Part shown: piece by piece, positions 8,443 through 16,070 of the stretch
Layout: every line of letters starts with the position of its first letter
Position numbering within the stretch: the first letter of the stretch is position 1
Source: an uncultured Clostridia bacterium
GTDB taxonomy: Bacteria > Bacillota > Clostridia > Christensenellales > Aristaeellaceae
NCBI GenBank assembly: GCA_947565865.1
Contig: CANOHT010000046.1
Location: forward strand, 1 to 19,928
DNA: 19,928 nt
Direction: 5' to 3'
Program-made: the position numbers and the translations under genes
The notes under the pieces: model-generated
Databases searched by the model: none
What the model saw: only the letters and a program-made list of their open reading frames with translations
Told to the model about the DNA's origin: nothing

Positions 8443-8707
8443 TCATGAGCCACCTTTCCCGCAGCCGAAGCCGCAGCCAGTCCGGCATGGCCCCGGTTTT
8501 GTCCCTGGACTGATACTGCCACACCGTCGTATCCACCAGCAGCAGGGTATCGTTCATGGCGTCGGTCAGGGTAACGCCCTGACGCTGAAGTTCCAGCGCC
8601 GCGCCATCAATCCGCACTGTCAGATAATCGTCGATGCTGGTATCACCGGGCAGCCGGTTCAGCCGGGACTTGACCAGGGCCAGGGCGGTTTCCGCGTCGT
8701 AGTTCAT
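8429..8707 (-). CDS. Head-tail connector (gp6-like)
   Basis: The product (92 aa) starts MNYDAETALALVKSRLNRLPGDTSIDDYL, the usual all-helical opening of gp6/gp15-type connectors that form a ring below the portal. ALVKSRLN is followed by the short DYLTVRIDGAALELQRQG helix pair and a C-terminal helix, DWLRLRLRERWLMND. GGAGGGAG precedes the ATG by 4-8 nt. A 13-bp perfect hairpin lies between this gene and the upstream Ig-domain gene and may lower its expression relative to the capsid. Confidence 0.75.
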   Translation of the reverse strand: MNYDAETALALVKSRLNRLPGDTSIDDYLTVRIDGAALELQRQGVTLTDAMNDTLLLVDTTVWQYQSRDKTGAMPDWLRLRLRERWLMNDSG

Positions 8708-8724
8708 GGTTCTCCCTCCATCAG

Positions 8725-8754
8725 CAGGGGCCGGACGCTTCCGTCCGGCCCCTG
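8725..8754 (-). promoter_or_regulatory. Strong 13-bp hairpin between capsid unit and neck genes
   Basis: CAGGGGCCGGACG and its exact reverse complement flank a 4-nt loop (GAAG on the transcribed strand). The hairpin starts six bases after the Ig-domain stop and ends 17 nt before the connector ATG. There is no T-run after it on either strand, so a simple intrinsic terminator is unlikely. A segmental stability element or 3'-end barrier that keeps capsid mRNA abundant relative to neck mRNA is a reasonable inference. Confidence 0.7.
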
Positions 8755-8759
8755 AATGG

Positions 8760-9044
8760 TTAAGCTGTAGTCTTGGTCACCCGGACGGTGTAGGTCATGG
8801 CGCTGTTGCCATAGGCAACGTCAACCGTCAGGGTGTTCTCGCCATCCGCCCATGTGGCGTTGCCGCCGTTGGCAACAGCCGTCGATCCGTTGCGGATGGC
8901 GACGGTCGCGCCGTCCGAGGCAGGAGTGGCGGTGATCTTGTTGGTGGCGTTGGTGGTTGTCGCTGTATAAGCCGTGACCGACGGGTCAAACGTCGGCATC
9001 AGCGTAAGCGCCCCTACATCCAGCGATTGCAGGGACGCCGTCAA
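8760..9044 (-). CDS. Cadherin-like / Ig-like beta-sandwich domain, probable capsid extension
   Basis: The frame encodes 94 residues from TTG 9044 (LQSLDVGALTLMPTFDPSV..YTATTTN) and ends GENTLTVDVAYGN..YTVRVTKTT. This fits the cadherin-like beta-sandwich domain used on phage surfaces for decoration and weak sugar or mucin binding. The only usual start would be TTG overlapping the capsid stop (TTGA), with a GGGGGA 12 nt upstream. The first ATG (codon 16) would cut off the first strand. A -1 slip at AAACCCT joins this frame exactly to the capsid gene (..TANP-LTASLQ..), giving a 566-aa protein. Either a free decoration protein or a frameshifted capsid extension is possible; I prefer the latter. 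Confidence 0.8.
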   Translation of the reverse strand: MTASLQSLDVGALTLMPTFDPSVTAYTATTTNATNKITATPASDGATVAIRNGSTAVANGGNATWADGENTLTVDVAYGNSAMTYTVRVTKTTA

Positions 9045-9050
9045 GGGTTT
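9008..9050 (-). promoter_or_regulatory. Candidate -1 programmed frameshift signal at capsid stop
   Basis: The heptamer A AAC CCT (9050-9044) is in the zero-frame phase X XXY YYZ just before the capsid TGA. After a 5-nt spacer (9043-9039), GCGTCCCT (9038-9031) pairs with AGGGGCGC (9015-9008): 8 bp with one G-U and a 15-nt loop. Heptamer, spacer length and stem all match known -1 recoding signals. The -1 frame is the Ig-domain frame. AAACCCT is not among the best studied heptamers, so efficiency is unknown. Confidence 0.7.
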
Positions 9051-10459
9051 GCGGTATCCCCCGCGAAAGTCACGGCGGTGGCGGAAGGCGTCGCGCCTTC
9101 CAGGCCGATGGCCACAAAGCCTTCAGGGATGACCGGCATACCATCATAGCGGGCGGTTGCCTTGTAGACGGTCCGATCCTGGATAAACCTGACGTGCTCA
9201 CTCATGCCCACGGTAACGCCGGCACGTTCGGTCAGCAGATACAGATCGCCATAGCCGCCGATCACCACATTGTTCGGGATAAAAGGCAGAACTTCCAACG
9301 CGCCGCCGATGACGGGCATGGTAACGTTGACGCCCGCCGTGATCGCTCCCGCCGCGTTGATGTTCATGGCTTCGGCGACCAGCTTGGTATAGGTGGTCTC
9401 GTTCATCGCCCAGAATTTTTCACCACGGCTATATTTGCCTTTGGCCGCTCCGCTGGCCGTCATGATGGCCTGGAATAGCGCCACGCCGGTCTTGCTGGTA
9501 GGGATGGTGATGATATTGGTCGTGGACAGATCCGCCCAGGGACGCGCATTGGCGGGGTAATCGCTGGGCTTGGTGGTCTGAGCAAGGCGCGGAAGAATAC
9601 CCATGGGCATCTTGATCCCCTTGCCGTACAGGATGGCCTTGTCCAACGCAATACCGATGGCCTGCGTCAGCGCCGTGATGATCTCGCTGCCCAGGGCAAC
9701 GTCGGAATCCTGCAAGGTCGCGTTGCACACGGCGATACAGCCGCCCACCTTGTAGCCGTCCACCTCCACATCGTTGAAGGTCAGGTTCAGCTCATTGAGG
9801 TTGGCGCACATCTCCGTCCACACGGCCTCGGGCACCGTGCCCATGATGATCTGACGGGCCGTGCCGTTGACATACACCACATTGACATGGCGGTACAGCT
9901 TGCTGTAATGCAGCACATTTTCCCGCATCACGCCCAGAATCACCTGAGGGATGGTCAGTTCCGCGCCCGTCACGGCCCGGTTCTGGCCAGCCAGTTCGCG
10001 GACACGGGTCACAAACCCTCTCACGTCCTCTCGGGCAAAAAAGGCATCCCGCTCCTGCGTGTTCATACCGAAAAACTTCCTGGTTTCCACGGTCTTCATC
10101 TCCTTCTTGTTATCGCAACGGGTAGGCATCCCGGTTGCCCGCTGGTTCAGGGTCTCCAGTTCAGCCTCCATGTCGCTGATTTCCCGCTCAATGGCCTGCC
10201 GTTCCCGCTCGTTATCAGCCTCCTCGGCAGTCAGGGCTTCGTCAGTCTGCACATGAGCATCCACCTCCGCCATCACGGCGGCCTGGTCTTCCGCGCTGGT
10301 GGCTTCCGTGATCTCTTCCACAGCGGCGGTCAGCTCCTCGCCACGCTGATTGATGGCGGAGCGACGCTGCGTCAGTTCCTCACCCTTGGCCGTCAGCGCG
10401 GCCAAAGTGTTCTTTCTCTCCGCGATCCTCTTGGTGAGGATCAGCTGCTTAAGCGCCAT
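9041..10459 (-). CDS. Major capsid protein, HK97 fold, with N-terminal delta/scaffold domain
   Basis: The product is 472 aa. Residues ~1-108 are a charged coiled coil (TKRIAERKNTLAALTAKGEEL, EREISDMEAELETLNQR), the delta domain that scaffolds procapsid assembly. The HK97-fold shell domain follows: an E-loop region near residue 165-220 (ELTIPQVILGVM, ETFN-like LNELNLTFNDVEVDGYKVGG) and a P-domain helix with LGSEIITALTQAIGIALDKAILYGKG. C-terminal capsid strands include YLLTERAGVTVGMSEHVRF and GFVAIGLEG. The prohead protease encoded next door probably cleaves at ~110-130. AAGGAGG lies 8 nt before ATG. The last codons, GCA AAC CCT TGA, carry the proposed frameshift site. Confidence 0.95.
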   Translation of the reverse strand: MALKQLILTKRIAERKNTLAALTAKGEELTQRRSAINQRGEELTAAVEEITEATSAEDQAAVMAEVDAHVQTDEALTAEEADNERERQAIEREISDMEAELETLNQRATGMPTRCDNKKEMKTVETRKFFGMNTQERDAFFAREDVRGFVTRVRELAGQNRAVTGAELTIPQVILGVMRENVLHYSKLYRHVNVVYVNGTARQIIMGTVPEAVWTEMCANLNELNLTFNDVEVDGYKVGGCIAVCNATLQDSDVALGSEIITALTQAIGIALDKAILYGKGIKMPMGILPRLAQTTKPSDYPANARPWADLSTTNIITIPTSKTGVALFQAIMTASGAAKGKYSRGEKFWAMNETTYTKLVAEAMNINAAGAITAGVNVTMPVIGGALEVLPFIPNNVVIGGYGDLYLLTERAGVTVGMSEHVRFIQDRTVYKATARYDGMPVIPEGFVAIGLEGATPSATAVTFAGDTANP

Positions 10460-11024
10460 GCTTGAGCCTCCTTTTCATTTCTTCTTTCCACTGATGTAGC
10501 CGCTCGGTTCTCAGGGCCTGGCAGTCCCTGGCCCTGGCGACGACACCCGTGTCCTCATAGGCTGGGAACGTCACCACGCTCACCTCATACAGCTTGACCC
10601 GCTTGATGGTGTAATGGACGTGGCTGGTGGCCTCATCCACCTCGCGCTCCTCTTCCAGGATGTCAAAGCCAAAGGAACACTGACTTACATCGCCGCGCTT
10701 GACACGAGCATACAGGTTCATGGCGTCCTGATCGTCCTCGTTGACGCGGATAGAACCCCAGAGGCCCTTGTCATCCACCCGCAGGATCAGGGTTCCGCTG
10801 GACGTTCTGCCCAGCACAAGGCGGGTTTCATGGTCGATCAGGGCACGGATGTCATCCTCCAACGCGCCTTCAAAGGCGGCTTGGTCGATGGATTCCGACC
10901 AACCCGGATACATCTCGTACACGCCGTCAAACACGGCAAAGTACCCTTCGATTCGCTTTTCGCCGTCCTCTTCCAACGCTCGGAAGGACGTCGGACGGCT
11001 TCTTGTCTGCTTATCAAGTCGCAT
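10449..11024 (-). CDS. HK97-family prohead serine protease
   Basis: From ATG 11024 the product is 191 aa. It contains RIEGYFAVFD (residues 24-33), the usual first strand, then LIDHE with catalytic His65, and GDVSQCSFGF with the probable nucleophile Ser117, and later YEVSVVTFPAY. It processes the capsid delta domain and then degrades itself. Upstream GTG and ATG codons at 11033 and 11030 overlap or touch the GGAGG, so ATG 11024, 8 nt from it, is preferred. It overlaps the portal gene by 11 nt and the capsid gene by 11 nt. Confidence 0.93.
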   Translation of the reverse strand: MRLDKQTRSRPTSFRALEEDGEKRIEGYFAVFDGVYEMYPGWSESIDQAAFEGALEDDIRALIDHETRLVLGRTSSGTLILRVDDKGLWGSIRVNEDDQDAMNLYARVKRGDVSQCSFGFDILEEEREVDEATSHVHYTIKRVKLYEVSVVTFPAYEDTGVVARARDCQALRTERLHQWKEEMKRRLKHGA

Positions 11025-12201
11025 TTTCATCACCTCCGTTCAGTTTCTTCTGATCGCCCAGCCGGTTGGCGGGCACATAGTTCTCCAGGGCCAGCAGCTC
11101 CTCCATGTCCTCATCCGGCGGAAGGCCCAGCCAATCGCGCCACTCGTTGCGCCGAAGGGCCATACGATCCACCATGGCAGACCCGGCAGCCACAAGCTTG
11201 TCGATGTCATAGTTGATAAGCGAGCGGTTGTTCAGGTGCCAGTACAGATCGGTGGAATAGAGCAGCTTGCGCGTCATCTCCTGCTCGATGATTCGGGCGA
11301 TGGCCATGACCTTGGTATTGACAAAATTGTCATATTCCGCCTGCGAAAATACGCCGACGCCCACCATGAAGGACGGGACGCCCATCAGCGCGGCCACGCT
11401 GCGCTTGTCAATCTCCAGGCTCTTGTCGATGGCCAGGTCGCTGAGGGTCAGAGGCTTGACCTGCTCCACCTGGATGGCATCCGCCGGAATGAGCCACGGG
11501 CGGCCATTTTCGGAATCGCTGATATAGCGCTGGGCCATCTTCGCACGGCCCTCCGACGTCTGAAGGGCTTCAGAATACCCATCCACTTTGACAATCAGGG
11601 ATGGTTTGGGCGATTGCATGAGGGCGGTTTTCGTCGCGTCGCTCTGCCGCAGAGACTTCACCAGGTCGGCAAGGCCCACCCGATAGCCAAGCCCCACAAA
11701 GGGGGTTTCCGGGTCAGGGTTCAAGGGAAAGTGCAGGGCTTCTTCCGGGCGGACGGTCTGGCCGTTCACAAGGATGCGGTAGCCCGCGCCGTCCCGCTCA
11801 AACCCAACGGCAGACGGCGGCTGCGGATACAGCCCTTCCAGGTAGCCGTCTCTGTACCTCGGCAGCGTCACTTGGTTGCCATTCATCATCAGCACACGCA
11901 CCAAATTCGAGAAAAACTGCTGATGGGTCATGTACGGGTTCGGTTCGATGTCGATCTTGCGGGACAGCTCGTTTTTGACCCGGATGTCACCCTCCGGCGT
12001 GTTGCGCATCAGGTACATGGTCATGGAGGCGATCAAGTCTGCGTAGACGCCCACACACATCTGCACCTCCGGGCAGGAGGATAGCGGACGATAATCCGCC
12101 CGGCACAGCATCGCATAAGATTCATCGCTGGTCAAAAATATGGCCAGCCCGTTTTCTTTGGTGGGGGCATCCCGGCTGTTTCTGGGCTTGCGCTTGCTCA
12201 A
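11014..12201 (-). CDS. Portal protein, HK97 family
   Basis: The product (395 aa) shows portal hallmarks: an early PEVQMCVGVYADLIASMTMYL helix, a NPYMTHQQFFSNLVRVLMMNGNQV stretch near ~90-115, and LMGVPSFMVGVG near 290. A C-terminal segment reads LLYSTDLYWHLNNRSLINYD. The C-terminus ends in an acidic LGLPPDEDMEELLALENYVP clip/barrel region. It forms the dodecameric vertex ring that TerL docks on. The start is TTG, supported by AAGGAG 8 nt upstream inside the TerL end, and overlaps the TerL stop as TTGA. No upstream alternative fits better. Confidence 0.93.
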   Translation of the reverse strand: MSKRKPRNSRDAPTKENGLAIFLTSDESYAMLCRADYRPLSSCPEVQMCVGVYADLIASMTMYLMRNTPEGDIRVKNELSRKIDIEPNPYMTHQQFFSNLVRVLMMNGNQVTLPRYRDGYLEGLYPQPPSAVGFERDGAGYRILVNGQTVRPEEALHFPLNPDPETPFVGLGYRVGLADLVKSLRQSDATKTALMQSPKPSLIVKVDGYSEALQTSEGRAKMAQRYISDSENGRPWLIPADAIQVEQVKPLTLSDLAIDKSLEIDKRSVAALMGVPSFMVGVGVFSQAEYDNFVNTKVMAIARIIEQEMTRKLLYSTDLYWHLNNRSLINYDIDKLVAAGSAMVDRMALRRNEWRDWLGLPPDEDMEELLALENYVPANRLGDQKKLNGGDENAT

Positions 12202-13979
12202 TCAAACCACTCCTTGTCTTTCTGCACCTTTTCCATATCCTCCAGCATCCGCACCACGGCGAACACATCCGCGTCAAACAGATCGATGCGGTGATTTCGC
12301 TGCACTTTCTCATACTGGATCATGTCATCCGTCTTTTCAATGGCCGCCACATTCTGGACGCAATATTCATAGGCATCCGAACCCAGGTAGTAAAGGCAGC
12401 CGTTCTTGGCCTGCTTCTCGATGTGGCGGAAACCCTCGGACTTCTTGTAGAAATACTGGGGCTGATCCACAATGCGGAATCCGGCCTTCTTCATCGCCAG
12501 GAAATACTCCCGGCAGAATTTGCGGTCGTGGCCCACCTCCCGAATGCGGAAGCCCATGCGCTTCATGCCCTGATACCAGGCCACCACGTCATCGTGGTTG
12601 TTGGTGGGCGCGTTGCACATGTCCAGCCAGCCGTCATCTTGCCAACCAAAAAGCGGGATATTGTCCTCCTGGGCTTTCTCCCGGGCGGCCAGGATTGGAA
12701 ACCAGGCGTGGGTGACGGCTACGTCCACGCCGTCAATCTGCGCATGGAGCGCCGCCGCCGTGAGGTCGTGCATCTTGGACAGGTCGGTGCCGCCGTACCA
12801 CTGAGCTTTCATTCCCGCCAGGTGCCGAAGCTTCCGTTCCAGCGGCCAGGATGGGTTAATGCCCAGCTTCCGGCCCGCCTGGTCGTTGCTTCGGCGGAAT
12901 TCGTCAATATTGAAATAGGCGTTGACCTTGGCCGTGAAGATGTTCAGGCTCTTGGCCAGGAAATTATTCCGCACCTGGGGATCGTTCTGGGCTTGCAGGG
13001 CGTCGTTGAGGATGTCCGCCGGGCGGATGGTCACGCCATAGTTTGGATTGGCCTTCTGGTGCTGCACCGGGTCGGTGTAGTCCACTGTGCCGTCCTTGGC
13101 CTGATCCGCCCGGGCGATGAACACAAAATACTGGTCATCCTGAATGGAGCCCTCCACCACCCGGGCGCAATAGTCCAATCTCCTGGCGCAGAAGCCCGTG
13201 GCATCATCGCCCGCCGTGGTAATGCCGATCACCAGCTTATTGGCGTAGGCCTTGGTGGCTTCCTTCAGCACGTCGTACTGCTTGCTGTTTTTGTAGGCGT
13301 GCAGCTCATCGGCAATGACCACATTGCAGTTGAGCGAATCCTGTTTGTCCGGGTTGCCCGCCAGAGCAATCAGGCCAATGGAGCCCCCGGCGATCCCGTC
13401 ATGGCTGATGGAGTGCTCCATGTTGTTGTCAAGGATGCGCCAGCCAGCGTCCTGAGCCGCCTTCCTGGTTTTGTACATGACGGTCTCGATGTTGTAGCGC
13501 CAGTTTTCAAAGGTTTCCATGGCCTGCCGCAGGGCCGCGCCCACCACATACACCTTGGAGCCGGACTTCCGTTCCAGCAGCCCCAGAGCATAGGCCAGCG
13601 CCGAGACAAGGATGGTCTTGCCGTTTTTGCGTGGAATAAAAATAAAAGCCTCTTTCACGACGCGGAGATTCGTCCCCGCGTGGAAAAAGACCAGCAGTCC
13701 ATAAACCACGAATTTTTCCCACGGCTCCATATGCAACCGTTTTCCCCGCAGCGGCGCGCCTGAAAGCGTCTGCCCCTGCCGATGGCGGAAGGTAGTCTCA
13801 ATGATGCCGATGACAAAATCAGCATCCCGCGTCCTGACCTCATAGGCAGGGTTGTCTACCATGCGCTCAAAGCGCTGGCAGGCAAGGACGATTTCCCGTC
13901 CCGCCACCACCGCGCCCGACTTCACACCGTCGATATACGACTGCACATCAGCGGCGTATTTCCCGCGCAGCTTGTTCAT
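12198..13979 (-). CDS. terL: Terminase large subunit
   Basis: The product (593 aa) has an N-terminal ATPase with Walker A PRKNGKT (116-122) and Walker B VIADE (221-225), followed by the ITTAG coupling motif at ~253-257. The C-terminal RNase-H-like nuclease starts with GGTDLSKMHDLTA (Asp399) and has an acidic residue near the C-terminus in LFDADVFAVVRM. It cuts concatemers and pumps DNA into the procapsid through the portal. The ATG overlaps the TerS stop as ATGA, and translation is probably coupled because its own Shine-Dalgarno is weak. The adjacent HNH gene suggests cos-type packaging. Confidence 0.96.
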   Translation of the reverse strand: MNKLRGKYAADVQSYIDGVKSGAVVAGREIVLACQRFERMVDNPAYEVRTRDADFVIGIIETTFRHRQGQTLSGAPLRGKRLHMEPWEKFVVYGLLVFFHAGTNLRVVKEAFIFIPRKNGKTILVSALAYALGLLERKSGSKVYVVGAALRQAMETFENWRYNIETVMYKTRKAAQDAGWRILDNNMEHSISHDGIAGGSIGLIALAGNPDKQDSLNCNVVIADELHAYKNSKQYDVLKEATKAYANKLVIGITTAGDDATGFCARRLDYCARVVEGSIQDDQYFVFIARADQAKDGTVDYTDPVQHQKANPNYGVTIRPADILNDALQAQNDPQVRNNFLAKSLNIFTAKVNAYFNIDEFRRSNDQAGRKLGINPSWPLERKLRHLAGMKAQWYGGTDLSKMHDLTAAALHAQIDGVDVAVTHAWFPILAAREKAQEDNIPLFGWQDDGWLDMCNAPTNNHDDVVAWYQGMKRMGFRIREVGHDRKFCREYFLAMKKAGFRIVDQPQYFYKKSEGFRHIEKQAKNGCLYYLGSDAYEYCVQNVAAIEKTDDMIQYEKVQRNHRIDLFDADVFAVVRMLEDMEKVQKDKEWFD

Positions 13980-14329
13980 CCGCTATCATCGCCCAGGGAT
14001 TCCAGCGCCTTGGCAAACGGGTCGAGCGGTTTCGCGGCGTCCCCTGCCGCGTCGATCTTCTTCGCCCCCATGGGCGTCAGCCCCAGGGCGTTCATGTAGG
14101 CCAGCACATCCTTGCGGAGGGATTCCAACGTGGTGACGATAGGCGCTTTCTTTGTCCCGGTGGCCGTGACCTCGGCAATACGATAGCCCGACTGCTCAAA
14201 CCTCTGCGTCAGTTCGTCATATTGCTCCCATAGCCTGGACAGCACCTCCACCGCACCGTCGTATTCCTTGCGGTACACGCCCAGGCTCTTCATACGATGG
14301 CGGATGGTCGCACGGTAATTCTTCGCCAT
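13976..14329 (-). CDS. terS: Terminase small subunit, P27 family
   Basis: ATG 14329 (MAKNYRATIRHRMKSLGVY...) is chosen because AAGGAG lies 8 nt upstream; the longer frame to 14398 has no support. The 117-aa product contains YRKEYDGAVEVLSRLWEQYDELTQRFEQSGY, then TKKAPIVTTLESLRKDVLAYMNALGLTPMGAKKI, the familiar end of P27-type small subunits. It binds the packaging site and stimulates TerL. A Gly/Asp-rich tail ends at the overlap with TerL. It is separated from HNH by ~130 nt that contain short inverted repeats but no gene. Confidence 0.93.
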   Translation of the reverse strand: MAKNYRATIRHRMKSLGVYRKEYDGAVEVLSRLWEQYDELTQRFEQSGYRIAEVTATGTKKAPIVTTLESLRKDVLAYMNALGLTPMGAKKIDAAGDAAKPLDPFAKALESLGDDSG

Positions 14330-14460
14330 ATCGTCATCTCCTTGGGATAAAACTTTCGGCAGCCTCTCGGAGAGGGAAAACCTTCCCCCTCCCGGCAAGG
14401 ATACCCCCGTACATCAGACCGCGCGCGTGGGGGGTATGCCGACCCAAGCTATGGCCGCCG

Positions 14461-14730
14461 TCAATACCGCCGCGCTTTGCCACCCTTTTCCGGGTGCTCT
14501 TTGTTATGGCATTTTTCACACAGCGCTCTGCCGTTGTCCACATCATAGGCAAGTTCGGGATATTCGTCCAGGGGCTTGATGTGGTGCGCCACTGTCGCCG
14601 CGACGGGCAGCCCGTCCTTGTCCAGTCTGCCATACCGTCGGCATTCCTCGCACAGATACCCGGCCCGCCGAAGTACCTTTTCCCGCCAACGCTTGTGCTT
14701 TGCGCCGACATAATGTGCGTCATGCGGCAT
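14461..14730 (-). CDS. HNH endonuclease (packaging-associated)
   Basis: The product (89 aa from ATG 14730, AGAGGTG ~6 nt upstream) has a zinc-binding pair C27-x2-C30, the catalytic AHHIKPL (H49, H50), N66 in DNGRALC, and C71-x2-C74 followed by H75 and H79 in CHNKEH. That is a complete HNH with a structural zinc knuckle. HNH proteins next to terminase genes take part in specific cos cleavage in several phages. Start sites further upstream lack a Shine-Dalgarno. It is probably the first gene of the late operon, downstream of the promoter at 14826-14854. Confidence 0.93.
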   Translation of the reverse strand: MPHDAHYVGAKHKRWREKVLRRAGYLCEECRRYGRLDKDGLPVAATVAHHIKPLDEYPELAYDVDNGRALCEKCHNKEHPEKGGKARRY

Positions 14731-14755
14731 TCGTGTCACCTCTTGGCATGTCAAA

Positions 14756-14779
14756 GGGCGCAGCCTCGCGACTGCGCCC
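14756..14779 (-). promoter_or_regulatory. Hairpin in the leader of the HNH / late operon
   Basis: GGGCGCAG and CTGCGCCC form a perfect 8-bp stem with an 8-nt loop containing TCGCGA. On the minus strand it is followed by TTTGA, too few T residues for a confident terminator. A second, 5-bp stem (GGCGG / CCGCC) lies at 14796-14811. Together they make the ~90-nt leader before HNH structured. Possible roles are an attenuator or part of a cos region. Confidence 0.5.
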
Positions 14780-14825
14780 CGCACACGGGAGAACCGGCGG
14801 CGTTTCCCGCCAATCTCACGCCACC

Positions 14826-14854
14826 ATGATAAGGCATGAAACCGTATCTGTCTA
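14826..14854 (-). promoter_or_regulatory. Candidate late promoter (TAGACA - 17 bp - TATCAT)
   Basis: On the minus strand the -35 TAGACA and -10 TATCAT each match consensus at five of six positions with an ideal 17-bp spacer. It starts just after the recombinase stop and ~100 nt before the HNH ATG, so it could drive the whole packaging and structural operon. Support is from sequence alone. Confidence 0.55.
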
Positions 14855-14869
14855 TCGTGGAATTTTGGA

Positions 14870-15442
14870 CTAAATCACAAATCGCTTGATCTTCTTCGCC
14901 CGCTCGTCCAGGTCGATGCCGATATAGCGCTTGGTAACCTCCGCGCTGGAATGGTTGTACCAGATCATCAGGAATGCGATGTCCCCTGTTTGCCGGTAGT
15001 AGTGATAGCCGAAGGTTTTCCGCAGCGTATGGCAGCCGATGGCGAAATCGACGCCCGCAGCCCGTCCGATGTCCTGGATGTCATTGTACGCCGTCTTGCG
15101 GTTGATGGCGGGCCGCCTATCACCCTCCCGGCCCTGGCGCGATGGCAGGATGTAGTCTTCCCCGTCCAAGCCCTGCAGGCGATCCCGAAAAACCCGTTTC
15201 AGCCTGTCGGAAATCGGCAGCTGCGTCAGCTTGCCTGTCTTCTGTTCCCGTGCGCTGAAGACATCCCGTCCCCGCACGTCCTTCACCCGAATCTGCCGCA
15301 GGTCGGATATGCGCAGCCCCAGATAGATGCCGCACTCAAACATCAGGTACATTCGCCGTCCGCGCGGTGTGTCAAGCGCTGCCAGCCTCTCCTCCATGGC
15401 GTGGATGATTTCCGCATCGCGGATAGGCTCCACCCGGTTCAT
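14870..15442 (-). CDS. Compact tyrosine recombinase (catalytic domain only)
   Basis: The product (190 aa) carries the full active-site set: Arg44 in LGLRISDLR, Lys68 in EQKTGK, His138 and Arg141 in CHTLR, His164 in YNHSSAEVT, and nucleophile Tyr173 in RYIGI. It lacks the N-terminal core-binding and arm-binding domains found in phage integrases of 350-400 aa. An AAGGGG is near its ATG. It is located between early genes and HNH, not next to an attachment site. It may act as a resolvase, dimer-resolution or inversion enzyme rather than as the integrase; which is not visible here. Confidence 0.85.
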   Translation of the reverse strand: MNRVEPIRDAEIIHAMEERLAALDTPRGRRMYLMFECGIYLGLRISDLRQIRVKDVRGRDVFSAREQKTGKLTQLPISDRLKRVFRDRLQGLDGEDYILPSRQGREGDRRPAINRKTAYNDIQDIGRAAGVDFAIGCHTLRKTFGYHYYRQTGDIAFLMIWYNHSSAEVTKRYIGIDLDERAKKIKRFVI

Positions 15443-15569
15443 CGTTTCACCCCTTCACTTGCCTATAACGGTAATTCTGTCCAACTGCCCGCAAACCGTC
15501 GCCCTTTGCGTCATCAGGCTTTTCGGGCCTCTGCACGGTCACTTTCCACCATACGGGATTGTGGGAAAG

Positions 15570-16070
15570 TCATGGCCTGCTAAAGGTGATGACCGGCATC
15601 CTATCGCTGTTCATACGCATAGGCAGAAGGAAGGATACCGGGACTTCGACAAGGCCGTTTTTCGTATATTTGTTTTCAGTGACCACGATCCTTTCCACCG
15701 CCGCGCCAGGCTCTTGGTAGTAGTTGACAGTTGCACCATCGAAGTATTTCAGAAATGCCTCCTTCACATAGACATTCTCACCATGGTTAAGGAAAAGCCT
15801 AATCCTTTCTTTACTATGCACCACGCAAAAATCTGTCATATCAATTCGGTTATCCGGCCTGACCAGCTGCCGGAATGTGAGGTTCAAGGGTACGATATCC
15901 AGCTTTGTCATCTTTTCATGGTTGAAGATGATCTGCACATCCGGCTGAAAGATAAAGCATTTGAATCCGTCCGGCGTGACGCAGAGATTCTCATTGTCAT
16001 GCCAGGCCACGATTCGCTCATTCCGCAGCATAGCGCTTATGATTTCTTTCTGTGCTTTGTCGTAGTTCAT
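15570..16070 (-). CDS. Hypothetical protein (166 aa)
   Basis: I do not recognise the family. The product starts MNYDKAQKEIISAMLRNERIVAWHD and looks alpha/beta, with several short strands (CVTPDGFKCFIFQ, KLDIVPLNLTF, GAAVERIVVTENKY), and is mixed-charge and soluble. There is no signal peptide or membrane segment. It overlaps the preceding gene as ATGA, so it is translationally coupled to the putative late regulator. Its composition is less GC-rich than its neighbours' (more A and T at third positions by eye), which hints at a later acquisition. A regulatory or DNA-modifying accessory role is only a guess from position. Confidence 0.75.
   Translation of the reverse strand: MNYDKAQKEIISAMLRNERIVAWHDNENLCVTPDGFKCFIFQPDVQIIFNHEKMTKLDIVPLNLTFRQLVRPDNRIDMTDFCVVHSKERIRLFLNHGENVYVKEAFLKYFDGATVNYYQEPGAAVERIVVTENKYTKNGLVEVPVSFLLPMRMNSDRMPVITFSRP

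Noticed and set aside
10741..12084. 447-codon plus-strand open frame
   Set aside because: It is antisense to the protease and portal genes; no ribosome binding site and no domain-like composition.
12291..13763. 490-codon plus-strand open frame
   Set aside because: It is antisense to TerL, whose Walker motifs and Shine-Dalgarno are clear; high GC leaves the opposite strand open.
14756..14779. Intrinsic terminator after the recombinase gene
   Set aside because: Only three T residues follow the stem on the transcribed strand, so it is recorded as a leader hairpin instead.
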